This document shows positions 34,711 through 42,546 of a DNA stretch of 64,000 nt, piece by piece (positions within the stretch are counted from its first letter, which is position 1; every line of letters starts with the position of its first letter). Origin of the DNA: Flavobacteriaceae bacterium. Its GTDB lineage: Bacteria > Bacteroidota > Bacteroidia > Flavobacteriales > Flavobacteriaceae. Below the pieces are notes generated by a model. The model was given only the letters and a program-made list of their open reading frames with translations, had not been told where the DNA came from and made no database searches. The position numbers were made by a program, and so were the translations under genes. The DNA lies in assembly GCA_013214065.1 (NCBI GenBank), contig JABSPK010000002.1, forward strand, positions 124,001 to 188,000, in the 5' to 3' direction.

Positions 34711-35826
34711 ATGAGACCTTTGATACGTTTACATGACAAATCCTTTAAACCGTTTCTCAGCGAAACGGAGATTTTGGCGGCGGTTCGGCGAATGGCTGAT
34801 CAAATCGCAGGGGATTATGGCGACGAAACACCCATTTTCGTGGGGGTACTCAATGGCTCTTTCATGTTCGTTTCCGATTTTTTGAAAGCCTATGACCACC
34901 CTTGTGAGGTGACTTTCGTTAAGTTGAGTTCTTATCAGGGGTTGACCTCGACCGGTATTGTTGAGACCTTATTGGACGTGTCAGAGGATATCGAGGGCCG
35001 TAGCGTCGTTATTTTGGAAGATATTATCGATACGGGAAGGACCCTGCAACAGTTGGTCCATCTTTTTTCGAATACCAACGTAAAGGAATTCAAGATCGCT
35101 TCCTTGTTCTACAAATCGGAGATTTACAATGGGGAATATTCGATCGATTATGTGGGAATCGAGATTCCCAACAGTTTTATTGTAGGATACGGACTCGATT
35201 ATAACGAATTGGGTCGAAACCTAAAAGAAGTATACCAACTAAACCAAACAGCGATGATCAATCTGGTACTTTTTGGAAAACCCGGTGCGGGAAAAGGAAC
35301 CCAAGCGGGATTTTTAAAAGAAAAATACAATCTAAAGCATATTTCGACCGGCGACGTTTTTCGATATAATATGAAGAACGATACCGAACTCGGGAAATTG
35401 GCCAAGTCTTACATCGATCGCGGTGACCTTGTTCCAGATGAGGTAACTATCGATATGCTAAAAGACGAGGTGGAAAAGAACCCGGAAGCCGCTGGGTTCA
35501 TTTTTGATGGGTTTCCGCGTACCGAGGCACAAGCTTTGGCGTTGGATAATTTTTTGGAATCAAAGGATATGAAGGTCGACGCTACGATTGCCCTGGAAGC
35601 CGATGACAATGTGCTTGTCGCCCGGTTGTTGGAAAGGGGCAAACAAAGTGGTCGTAGTGATGATCAAGATGAGGACAAGATTCGAAATCGTTTTGATGAG
35701 TACAACCAAAAGACAGCTCCTTTGAAGGCTTACTATAAGGCCCAAGGGAAATTCCATTCCGTCAACGGAATAGGTGGAATCGACGAGATCACCCAACGAC
35801 TTAGCACCGTCATCGACGGTTTGTAA
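34711..35826 (+). CDS. Fused hypoxanthine phosphoribosyltransferase-adenylate kinase
   Basis: 371 residues in one uninterrupted frame. Residues 1-178 are a complete hypoxanthine phosphoribosyltransferase with VGVLNGSFMFVSD, KLSSYQG and the PRPP motif ILEDIIDTGRT (101-111). Residues 182-371 are a complete short-lid adenylate kinase with P-loop GKPGAGKGTQ (189-198), STGDVFR, GFPRTEAQA and LLERGKQSGRSDDQDEDKIRNRF. The junction is only about four residues (LNQT), and Met182 (ATG at 35254) is where a free Adk would start, so separate Adk could also be made. Both activities serve purine salvage and nucleotide balance. Divergent from purK; obgE follows. Confidence 0.93.
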   Translation: MRPLIRLHDKSFKPFLSETEILAAVRRMADQIAGDYGDETPIFVGVLNGSFMFVSDFLKAYDHPCEVTFVKLSSYQGLTSTGIVETLLDVSEDIEGRSVVILEDIIDTGRTLQQLVHLFSNTNVKEFKIASLFYKSEIYNGEYSIDYVGIEIPNSFIVGYGLDYNELGRNLKEVYQLNQTAMINLVLFGKPGAGKGTQAGFLKEKYNLKHISTGDVFRYNMKNDTELGKLAKSYIDRGDLVPDEVTIDMLKDEVEKNPEAAGFIFDGFPRTEAQALALDNFLESKDMKVDATIALEADDNVLVARLLERGKQSGRSDDQDEDKIRNRFDEYNQKTAPLKAYYKAQGKFHSVNGIGGIDEITQRLSTVIDGL

Positions 35827-35887
35827 AACCGATTCGTCCCGGTTGACCGACAGGATCATGCGGGATCCGTTCTAGAAATCCTAAACA

Positions 35888-36889
35888 ATGACCGAAGGTA
35901 ATTTCGTAGACTACGTTAAGATACATGTTGCTTCGGGCAACGGTGGCAAAGGGTCTTCCCATTTGCATCGCGAGAAATATGTGGCTAAAGGCGGGCCTGA
36001 TGGGGGAGATGGGGGCCGGGGTGGCCACATCATCGTCAAAGGAAACAACAACCTTTGGACTTTGGTTACGTTTAAATTCAAGAAACACTTTAAGGCAGGC
36101 CATGGTGAACATGGTAGCAAGAACCGCAGTACTGGGGCCGACGGCAGCGACGTTTTTATCGAAGTGCCACTCGGCACTGTGATCCGCGATACTGAAACGA
36201 ATGCCGTGCTTTTTGAGATTACCGAGCATGATCAAGAAGAAATCGTCGCCAAAGGTGGCATGGGGGGGCGCGGTAATTGGCATTTCAAATCGCCTACGAA
36301 TCAGACTCCACGATACGCGCAACCCGGTACCGGGGGCGAAGAACGACAGCTTACCTTAGAGCTCAAGGTATTGGCCGATGTGGGCTTGGTCGGTTTCCCA
36401 AATGCCGGTAAGTCGACCTTATTATCGGTAATGACCTCGGCGAAACCGAAAATCGCCGATTACGAGTTTACCACCTTGAAACCCAATTTGGGTATCGTCG
36501 AACACCGTGACTTTCAAAGTTTCGTGATGGCCGATATTCCCGGAATCATCGAAGGTGCTGCTGAAGGCAAAGGTTTGGGGCACTATTTCTTGCGGCATAT
36601 CGAACGGAATGCGACCTTACTTTTCTTGATACCGGCCGATAGCAACGATATTTCAAAGGAATATGAGATCTTGCTTGATGAACTGCGCAGATACAATCCG
36701 GAGCTGTTGGATAAAAAAAGACTGGTGGCCATCTCCAAATGCGACATGCTCGATGAGGAACTGATCGGCGAAATGGACGCCATGATCAAACAGGATTTCA
36801 AAGACGTATCCTATCTTTTTATTTCCTCGGTCGCACATCAAGGCGTACAGGAATTGAAAGACAAGCTTTGGCAGCTGTTGAACGAATAG
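35888..36889 (+). CDS. obgE: Obg family GTPase (ObgE/CgtA)
   Basis: 333 residues. The glycine-rich Obg fold at 1-157 ([45 protein letters not shown]) is followed by the G domain: G1 GFPNAGKST (169-177), switch [12 protein letters not shown]3 [26 protein letters not shown]4 SKCD in VAISKCDML, and SSVAHQG. The variable C-terminal OCT domain is absent, as usual in Bacteroidota. It acts in 50S ribosome assembly and growth control. The order adk-obgE is common in flavobacteria. Confidence 0.97.
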   Translation: MTEGNFVDYVKIHVASGNGGKGSSHLHREKYVAKGGPDGGDGGRGGHIIVKGNNNLWTLVTFKFKKHFKAGHGEHGSKNRSTGADGSDVFIEVPLGTVIRDTETNAVLFEITEHDQEEIVAKGGMGGRGNWHFKSPTNQTPRYAQPGTGGEERQLTLELKVLADVGLVGFPNAGKSTLLSVMTSAKPKIADYEFTTLKPNLGIVEHRDFQSFVMADIPGIIEGAAEGKGLGHYFLRHIERNATLLFLIPADSNDISKEYEILLDELRRYNPELLDKKRLVAISKCDMLDEELIGEMDAMIKQDFKDVSYLFISSVAHQGVQELKDKLWQLLNE

Positions 36890-36948
36890 TTCGGTGAATC
36901 GCCCATGGGCCATGGAATTCTTCGTAAATTTATGAGGAACCCCAGGTT

Positions 36949-37476
36949 ATGAGAACTTCTGAGATTCTTGTCTTGTTTCTTACCCTCATCGGACTTTCCT
37001 GTGCTTCGGTCAAGGTCAGTTATGATTATGACCGCACCACCGACTTTGACAATTACAGTACGTATAACTACTTCATCGATATGGAAACGGGCCTGAGTCA
37101 GTTGGATGAGAAACGGCTTTTACACCATCTCGATACGACCCTGGCCGGAAAAGGGTATTTGTTGGCCGAAGAACCTGATTTTTATATCAATATCCTGAGC
37201 AGCGAGTTTCGCAATACGGCCAACAACAATGTCGGTGTCGGTGTTGGCGGTACCGGGCGCAATGTAGGGGGTGGTGTTTCCGTCGGTATCCCACTAGGCA
37301 ACTCAGGATGGCAACGTAGACTGTAGTTCGATTTCGTAGATGCCCAAAAAAACGCCTTGTTTTGGCAGGCCATCAGCGAAAGTGGGTATCGCGACAACGC
37401 CTCACCAAGCGTGCGTGAAGAAGCCCTTAGAAAGTTGGTATTCAAGGTGTTCGCCAAATTTCCTCTCGAAAAATAA
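36949..37476 (+). pseudogene. DUF4136 lipoprotein gene interrupted by an in-frame TAG
   Basis: ATG 36949 gives a lipoprotein (lipobox IGLSC, Cys18) with the DUF4136 start VKVSYDYDRTTDFDNYSTYNYF, then a Gly-rich GVGVGGTGRNVGGGVSVGIPLG. A TAG stop at 37324-37326 ends the product at 125 residues. The same frame continues for 49 codons to TAA at 37474-37476 and encodes the expected family C-terminus (FDFVDAQKNALFWQA, then SPSVREEALRKLVFKVFAKFP). The intact protein would be 175 residues. A single C-to-T change (CAG to TAG) explains it. A sequencing error, suppression or a truncated functional product cannot be excluded. Confidence 0.8.
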
Positions 37477-37506
37477 ACCGCTTTTTCAATTTGGCGCCTT
37501 TCCCTT

Positions 37507-37535
37507 ACCGTTCGGTAAGCTCCCTTTACCGTTCG
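37507..37535 (+). promoter_or_regulatory. Candidate LytTR regulator binding site (two direct repeats)
   Basis: ACCGTTCG occurs at 37507-37514 and 37528-37535, each preceded by CCCTT or CCCTTT; the period is exactly 21 bp. LytTR regulators (AlgR, AgrA, YpdB type) bind paired direct repeats of about 9 bp with this period, and the core matches the AlgR core CCGTTCGTC. It lies immediately upstream of the promoter at 37570, the classic activator position. Confidence 0.6.
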
Positions 37536-37569
37536 TCATAATTTAGTTTCCGTCACCCCATGCTTCCTA

Positions 37570-37577
37570 TACTTTTG
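37570..37577 (+). promoter_or_regulatory. Promoter -7 element (TACTTTTG) of the small-membrane-protein cluster
   Basis: Exact TAnnTTTG match, 43 nt before the first small ORF (37613) and 35 nt after the second LytTR-type repeat. A TAGTTTC segment at 37544-37550 is a poor -33 element, consistent with a promoter needing an activator. Confidence 0.5.
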
Positions 37578-37612
37578 TGTTGTACAGAAGTGCTAAAACA
37601 ATCAAAAACAAA

Positions 37613-37666
37613 ATGATAACACTGGTAAAAATAATCGTAAGCTTGGTTTTGAGCATTTTACTCTAA
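37613..37666 (+). CDS. Tiny hydrophobic 17-residue ORF
   Basis: ATG 37613 to TAA 37664-37666 encodes MITLVKIIVSLVLSILL, entirely a hydrophobic helix. It resembles the signal-peptide start of flavobacterial GIN-domain lipoproteins cut off before the cysteine. It could be a functional micropeptide, a leader peptide or the remnant of such a gene. It is the first ORF after the promoter at 37570 and 33 nt ahead of the next small membrane protein. Coding status is unproven. Confidence 0.35.
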   Translation: MITLVKIIVSLVLSILL

Positions 37667-37699
37667 GCAGGAACCGAGTCCATCATCTAAAGGAAAAAC

Positions 37700-37882
37700 A
37701 TGAAATTCAGTACCATCATCCAAAGAATAACCCATATCGAAATTTTGAGTGCCTTGTTATGGGCATCCGTCATCCTCGTAGCGGGCTTTCTTTTGGTAGA
37801 TCCAGCGATGATTTCCACTTTGATCACCGCAGCGGGATTGCATGTTGTCTTATTGTCCAACCATAAAAAATCAATCAAATGA
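37700..37882 (+). CDS. Small membrane protein, 60 residues
   Basis: Residues about 13-33 (LSALLWASVILVAGFLLVDPAM) and 38-53 (STLITAAGLHVVLLS) form two hydrophobic segments with a basic C-terminus (NHKKSIK), suggesting a two-helix inner-membrane protein. Its stop overlaps the ATG of the next small gene (ATGA, 37879-37882), evidence that both are translated. No family recognised. It is part of the cluster ending in the LytS/LytTR pair. Confidence 0.65.
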   Translation: MKFSTIIQRITHIEILSALLWASVILVAGFLLVDPAMISTLITAAGLHVVLLSNHKKSIK

Positions 37883-38064
37883 AAACCATGGAAAACACCA
37901 AAAAAGTAGTATTCGCCATTGGCGCCCTTTCCGTTTTGACGGGAATCGTCGAATTAGGGATGAAAGGGGCGACCCTTGACAACTTTTTCCCCTTGTACAT
38001 CGGTCTGACCCTCATCGGATCGGTAGTATTCAATGGATCGAAACCGATCGAGAAAACCGTTTGA
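37879..38064 (+). CDS. Small membrane protein, 61 residues
   Basis: Two hydrophobic segments, VVFAIGALSVLTGIVELGM (10-28) and FFPLYIGLTLIGSVVF (36-51), with a basic N-terminus and short polar tail. It is translationally coupled to the preceding gene by a 4-nt ATGA overlap. No known family recognised. Probably an inner-membrane component of the circuit controlled by the downstream two-component system. Confidence 0.65.
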   Translation: MKTMENTKKVVFAIGALSVLTGIVELGMKGATLDNFFPLYIGLTLIGSVVFNGSKPIEKTV

Positions 38065-38078
38065 CGAAACCATTTATT

Positions 38079-38420
38079 ATGAAAAGGAAAAACCTGCCCC
38101 TTTATACATCGATATGTGCCGGTTTGATCTTGATGCTAACGGCCATTCTTGTGTATCAAGGTAAAGCCGAAGCCCTACAACCAACCTTGTTAATGTCGGC
38201 AGGCCTCCTCATGCTGGTACACGCGGTTCTGTTGAACCGCGCACCGGCCTACGTCAAGTGTGAAACCCCGGATCAGCATGGACAAAAGCCGTTAAGTTGG
38301 TCGACCATTACCACTAAAAAAGGGTTTCTCAAGGTCATTGGGATAACCTTTGGGACCATCGTGGTCTTTTTCGGTCTTGGATTTTTGATAGGCCGGCTCC
38401 TGTTTCATGTCATCCATTAA
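38079..38420 (+). CDS. Membrane protein of unknown function, 113 residues
   Basis: Start at ATG 38079 (a TTG at 38061 overlapping the previous stop is less likely). Three hydrophobic segments: YTSICAGLILMLTAILVYQ (8-26), QPTLLMSAGLLMLVHAVLL (33-51) and VIGITFGTIVVFFGLGFLIGRLLF (85-108). A polar loop (NRAPAYVKCETPDQHGQKPLSW) lies between the second and third. No family recognised. Third small membrane protein in a row ahead of the LytS/LytTR genes, 14 nt after the second. Confidence 0.65.
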   Translation: MKRKNLPLYTSICAGLILMLTAILVYQGKAEALQPTLLMSAGLLMLVHAVLLNRAPAYVKCETPDQHGQKPLSWSTITTKKGFLKVIGITFGTIVVFFGLGFLIGRLLFHVIH

Positions 38421-38432
38421 ACAGATCCTTAA

Positions 38433-38440
38433 TATCTTTG
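38433..38440 (+). promoter_or_regulatory. Promoter -7 element (TATCTTTG) of the lytS-lytTR pair
   Basis: Exact TAnnTTTG match 21 nt before the histidine kinase ATG. It would allow the sensor and regulator to be made independently of the small membrane proteins upstream. Confidence 0.45.
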
Positions 38441-38461
38441 ATACGTTAGTAGCATTCGAAT

Positions 38462-39520
38462 ATGAACATTAGCGAGAAAGGCAGAAATCGACTCTTCTGG
38501 ACGTTGCAATTCGCGGGATGGGGTTTTATCAACCTCATCTCGATTTTTTTTCTAAACAAGTTGAGTACGGCCTTTATGGTCTTCTCCATCGTCACGGGAA
38601 TAGGTATCGGTATTTTTACGACCACTTTGCTCCGATACTATTTGAAGCACAATGTTTTCTTCGAGGATTTCGGGCTAAAGGAATTGATCAAGATCGTGGT
38701 CGGTTCGTTAGTGGCCTCGATCATTTACGGTGGCCTGAATATCGGTTTCGGGGTGCTTTATGTCAAGTTTGGTCCTACCATAACGGAGGCGGAAAAAGGC
38801 ATTTTAAAGGCCTTTGATAGCCCTTGGATCGTCGTCTTCAATTCGTTGTTCATCACTTCATGTTGGGTCATTACCTATTTGGTCATTAAACTTTTGATGA
38901 AGATCAATAAAGATCGTATCGAACGACTCGAATTGAATACCAATTTGAAGCAGGCCCAATTAAACACCCTGAAGGGACAGATCAATCCACATTTCATGTT
39001 CAATAGCCTGAACAACATTCGAGGTTTGATGCTCGAAGACGTTGAAAAATCACGTGAGATGCTGACCAAACTTTCTGAAATGCTCCGCTACTCGTTGACC
39101 AAGAACAATGTGAATGCCATTGCGGTTTCAGAGGAGCTGGAAATGGTCGAGAATTACATCGCGCTTTCCAAGATACAGTTCGAGGACCGGTTGGAGTATG
39201 TTGAGGAGGTCGACCCGGGTTGTTTGCAACTGCAAATCCCACCGATGATCATTCAATTGCTTATCGAAAATGCGGCCAAACACGGCATTGCAACGCTAAA
39301 AAACGGGGGGAGGATTTTGTTGTCGATTCAAAGTGAAGCCTCGGTTTTGACGATAGTCGTCAAGAATACCGGTGTTTTGCAAATCGCAAAAAACAGTACC
39401 CAATTGGGATTAAAAAACATCAGACAGCGCTTACGATTATTGTACGGTGACCAAGCCCGTTTTGAATTGGGCGAAGATGCCGGGGAAGTGAAAGCTACCA
39501 TCAAAATTCCATTGACATGA
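38462..39520 (+). CDS. LytS-family membrane sensor histidine kinase
   Basis: 352 residues. Four hydrophobic segments in the first ~150 residues form a membrane sensor domain. A linker helix leads to the His_kinase domain with QINPHFMFNSLNNIRG, phospho-acceptor His177, and an ATPase region (IPPMIIQLLIENAAKHGI, then GLKNIRQRLRLLYG). No PAS or periplasmic domain is present, so the signal is probably read in the membrane, as in LytS or BceS-type kinases. The response regulator ATG overlaps its stop by 4 nt. The small membrane proteins upstream are good candidates for partners or targets. Confidence 0.93.
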   Translation: MNISEKGRNRLFWTLQFAGWGFINLISIFFLNKLSTAFMVFSIVTGIGIGIFTTTLLRYYLKHNVFFEDFGLKELIKIVVGSLVASIIYGGLNIGFGVLYVKFGPTITEAEKGILKAFDSPWIVVFNSLFITSCWVITYLVIKLLMKINKDRIERLELNTNLKQAQLNTLKGQINPHFMFNSLNNIRGLMLEDVEKSREMLTKLSEMLRYSLTKNNVNAIAVSEELEMVENYIALSKIQFEDRLEYVEEVDPGCLQLQIPPMIIQLLIENAAKHGIATLKNGGRILLSIQSEASVLTIVVKNTGVLQIAKNSTQLGLKNIRQRLRLLYGDQARFELGEDAGEVKATIKIPLT

Positions 39521-40242
39521 AAATACGGGCAGTTATAGTTGAAGATTCCAGGTTGGCCCGAAATGAGCTGAAAGAGCTGATCAAGACTTTCGACGAAATC
39601 GAGTTGGTCGGAGAGGCCGAGAATGTGGATATGGGTTTTGAGCTGCTGCAAAAAGAACTTCCGGATCTATTGTTTTTGGATATCAATATGCCCGAGAAAG
39701 ACGGGTTCGATCTACTCGAAATGCTCGATGAGGTCCCGATTACCGTATTTACGACTGCATTCGATGAGTATGCTATCAAATCATTCGAATACAACGCTTT
39801 GGACTACCTTCTAAAACCTATTAACGCCAAGCGTTTTAGTCTGGCTATTGAGAAAGTCAAGATCCAGCTTGAAAAAACTTCGGATACGGGCACTACCGCA
39901 ACAAGATTGACCGGAAGTAGTCAGATTTTCATAAAAGATGGGGAACGTTGCTGGTTGGTCAAAATCAATGAAATCTCCCATTTTGAAATCGTTGGCAACT
40001 ATACCCGGGTGTTTTTCGCCGAAGAGCGGCCCATGCTCTATAAATCATTGCAACAGATCGAGGAAAAGCTTCCTGAGGCCAACTTTTTCAGGACCAACCG
40101 ACAGCAGATCGTCAATACGAATTTCATCAAAGAAGTGGTGCCATGGTTCAATGGCAAATTGAAGCTGGTCATGGGCAATGGGGAAGAGATCGAGGTCTCT
40201 AGACGACAGTCTTACCTTTTTAAAGATAAACTCAGTTTTTAG
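39517..40242 (+). CDS. LytTR family response regulator
   Basis: 241 residues. Receiver domain (1-120) with the acidic pair in VIVEDSR, phospho-acceptor Asp55 in LFLDINMPEKDG, conserved Thr in FTTAFDEYA, and Lys in YLLKPI. The LytTR DNA-binding domain is at about 140-241 (IKDGERCWLVKINEISHFEIVGNYTRVFF, FFRTNRQQIVNTNFIKEV). LytTR proteins bind paired direct repeats with a 21-22 bp period, such as the ACCGTTCG pair at 37507-37535. It is coupled to the kinase gene by an ATGA overlap. Confidence 0.94.
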   Translation: MKIRAVIVEDSRLARNELKELIKTFDEIELVGEAENVDMGFELLQKELPDLLFLDINMPEKDGFDLLEMLDEVPITVFTTAFDEYAIKSFEYNALDYLLKPINAKRFSLAIEKVKIQLEKTSDTGTTATRLTGSSQIFIKDGERCWLVKINEISHFEIVGNYTRVFFAEERPMLYKSLQQIEEKLPEANFFRTNRQQIVNTNFIKEVVPWFNGKLKLVMGNGEEIEVSRRQSYLFKDKLSF

Positions 40243-40269
40243 AAATCGCTTAATCGTTTTTTCATCGGA

Positions 40270-41277
40270 TTACCGAACGACCTCAACGACATAGGTTGAA
40301 ATGGCCTGGTCACCTGAGAAGATATGAAGGTCGTAATGCCCTCGCCTTTTGAAGGAATGCCGAAGGTGGATAGTGTCACCACTGCGGTATTGGATCGGGT
40401 CGATCTTTGAGGTTTTTCCATTTTTATTGATAACGAATCGCATCGGCCGGTCGGCCAGGTTATCAAGTTGTTGTATGGTGAACTCAAGGGGTTGGTTGAC
40501 TTTGAGCGCGACGTCCATGGTGGCAGGGTAGGTTGGGTTTAATCGGTTTTCGAACGCCGATCGATAAATGATCGGTCCAGTGATAAACGTCTTGAAGGAG
40601 GGTGGCTCTTCGAGCAAGGCCCACTGTGGGTCGATCGGATAATGGTTCTTGATGAAAAGTTTAGGGTCGGGCAAGAAATAGCTGTCATTGAAATCGGGTT
40701 TGAAGGATATGGCCTCCTTTTCAAACCGGATGCTTCCTGCCGACCAAGTTGCATCGCATAGATACCAGTTTCCATCCAATTCAATGGCATTCCATGAATG
40801 GTTAGCAACACTTGTTTCATTCAAAGCGGTATGCGCGGTACGTCCGTAACCATCAACGATACGGCAATCAAGCCCTGATAATGATGAAAGTTCGCGAATC
40901 AGATATGCATATCCGGTACAAGCGGTTTTTTTCTTCTTCAATAGGTTTTTGAACATGGTCGGCAAATACTTGCGGTTCCATTGTTCGAATGCCAAAGGCT
41001 CTTTCCTTAATTTTTGACGCCGGTGTTTTGTTTTGGTGAAGGCATCGTAATCGTTGGCGATGTTGGTGCTTACCCATGTGAAAATCGCCCTGAATTTCCC
41101 GTGATCGGTCGGCAGGTCTTTGGTCAGACGATAAGCAAGCAGCGGTAGGTTGTCAAGTGACATCCCACGATGTATTGCGGCGATGCTATCGGCTTTATGG
41201 TAGGCAATGCCATTCTTTGCTTCCCATTGCCCATGTGCCGCAATACATGTAAGATACACTAGGATGAAGATCCGCAT
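40270..41277 (-). CDS. Exported transglutaminase-like cysteine protein
   Basis: 335 residues with a signal peptide (MRIFILVYLTCIAAHG). The transglutaminase/papain-like triad is visible: Cys120 in KTACTGYAYLIRE, His160 in NHSWNAIEL, Asp175 in LCDATW. The C-terminal third is beta-rich (VNQPLEFTIQQLDNLADRPMRF, GDTIHLRHSFKRRGHYDLHIF), like a small Ig-type module. It could be a peptidase or a cross-linking enzyme in the periplasm. It follows the carboxypeptidase-regulatory-domain gene with a 1-nt overlap of stop and start, so they are co-expressed. Confidence 0.87.
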   Translation of the reverse strand: MRIFILVYLTCIAAHGQWEAKNGIAYHKADSIAAIHRGMSLDNLPLLAYRLTKDLPTDHGKFRAIFTWVSTNIANDYDAFTKTKHRRQKLRKEPLAFEQWNRKYLPTMFKNLLKKKKTACTGYAYLIRELSSLSGLDCRIVDGYGRTAHTALNETSVANHSWNAIELDGNWYLCDATWSAGSIRFEKEAISFKPDFNDSYFLPDPKLFIKNHYPIDPQWALLEEPPSFKTFITGPIIYRSAFENRLNPTYPATMDVALKVNQPLEFTIQQLDNLADRPMRFVINKNGKTSKIDPIQYRSGDTIHLRHSFKRRGHYDLHIFSGDQAISTYVVEVVR

Positions 41278-41951
41278 TATCTTCTGTTTTGGGGATGTTT
41301 TTTGATCGGGTCGGGTGTACTGCTATAGAGTCCTTCTACCATGATTTCACCCATTAAGAGGATATCGGCTTGATCGAATTGTACCGTAATCACCACCTTT
41401 TGGCCTGTCTCTTTCGTGACCTCATAAGACTTGGTGTCATAGCCCAAGAAACTGAAAAGCAAGGTGTCCCCTACTTTTAGGGGCTTAGGAAATTCGAACT
41501 TACCGTTGAAGTCCGTAGTGGTCCAAAGTTCACTATCCTTCAAGACTACATTGGCTCCGACCATCGGAATACCCTGGTCATCGAATACGGTTCCTGAGAC
41601 TATGGATTCACCCACGGTCGCGGTAACTACGGTTTTTTCAGTATCGATTGGGGTCGTGGCCTCTTGTGCCTGCAAGTTTTGGGTAGCCAAAACGCCCAAT
41701 AGCGAGAAACCGGCCAATCGCAGTCCATGTCGACGCTTGAAGGGATCGAATAGTTGACCGATTTTGAAACGACCACACAAGGCATCTTTTCCGTGTTCGA
41801 GTCGTTGCATCATCTCGTCTCTGCCCATTTGGGTAAAATCGATGACTTCCTTGCTGCAGCTTTGGCAGTAGCCCCCGGATCGGGTCGGTTCAAAACTTTC
41901 AAAATCTTCGGTGCACGGCCTTTTCAGTGTAATTTTTTTCATTGTTTCCAT
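41277..41951 (-). CDS. Carboxypeptidase-like regulatory domain membrane protein
   Basis: 224 residues from ATG 41951 (41942 and 42005 are alternatives). The N-terminal cytoplasmic part carries the Bacteroidota cysteine pattern RPCTEDFESFEP...YCQSCSKEVIDFTQM...LCGRF, followed by one transmembrane segment (GLRLAGFSLLGVLATQNL, about 75-92). A CarboxypepD_reg-like domain follows (VSGTVFDDQGIPMVGANVVLKDSELWTTTDFNGKFEFPKPLKVGDTLLFSFLGY). Function unknown; similar proteins are thought to connect a cytosolic zinc-binding end with an exported beta-domain. It overlaps the transglutaminase-like gene by 1 nt. Confidence 0.8.
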   Translation of the reverse strand: METMKKITLKRPCTEDFESFEPTRSGGYCQSCSKEVIDFTQMGRDEMMQRLEHGKDALCGRFKIGQLFDPFKRRHGLRLAGFSLLGVLATQNLQAQEATTPIDTEKTVVTATVGESIVSGTVFDDQGIPMVGANVVLKDSELWTTTDFNGKFEFPKPLKVGDTLLFSFLGYDTKSYEVTKETGQKVVITVQFDQADILLMGEIMVEGLYSSTPDPIKKHPQNRR

Positions 41952-42060
41952 AGGATTCAAATTTTGATTAGAACCTGAAAGTACTTTAGGTGAAAGCGTA
42001 TTCAAACCTAAAAATAGTGGTCGCGTACCTTGAACGAGTGACGCTGGGGTTTCATTGAGG

Positions 42061-42090
42061 TAAAAAAAAAGCCCCGTTTGGGGCTTTTGC
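42061..42090 (-). terminator. Rho-independent terminator after the DoxX gene
   Basis: Perfect 9-bp stem AAAAGCCCC / GGGGCTTTT around a 4-nt loop and a run of Ts on the minus strand, 11 nt after the DoxX stop. Confidence 0.85.
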
Positions 42091-42098
42091 GATTCAGG

Positions 42099-42455
42099 TC
42101 AAGCTTTCAGTATCTCGGCGTATCGATCCTTGTATCCGACCAAGGCCAGTACGTTCAAGACCAATAAGGCCAGGGCAGGGCCGATATTCGGAGGGTCCAA
42201 GGTGGCATGGAATAGTACGGCGCAAACCGAAATACTCATCAAGACCACGGCCATTAAAGCGCCCCATTTGTTGAAAATCAACGCTAAGCCGGCTAAGGTC
42301 TCGACTACACCGACCATGGTCAAGTGCTGGCTTTTCGATAAAGCGGTGAAATACTCAAGAGGGTCACCGGTCAATTCAAAGGCGGGCAGGAACTGAAAAA
42401 ACTTATTCAGTCCGAAGACCAAAACGAACAAGCCCAACAATATCCGTACGGCCAT
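42099..42455 (-). CDS. DoxX family membrane protein
   Basis: 118 residues with four hydrophobic helices. The start MAVRILLGLFVLVFGLNKFFQFLPA matches the DoxX-like first helix with its FGxNKFxxF motif; VVETLAGLALIFNKW and LMSISVCAVLFHATL follow. DoxX-family proteins are associated with oxidative-stress complexes in some bacteria, but most members are uncharacterised. It stands alone, with its own terminator. Confidence 0.86.
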   Translation of the reverse strand: MAVRILLGLFVLVFGLNKFFQFLPAFELTGDPLEYFTALSKSQHLTMVGVVETLAGLALIFNKWGALMAVVLMSISVCAVLFHATLDPPNIGPALALLVLNVLALVGYKDRYAEILKA

Positions 42456-42546
42456 AAAAACTTTTGCATTTATAAGGAATATAATTAGTTAGTTATCAAT
42501 TAAATGTAGCAAAAAATGCGAATTCCTTACGCTTTTGGTGCTTTTT

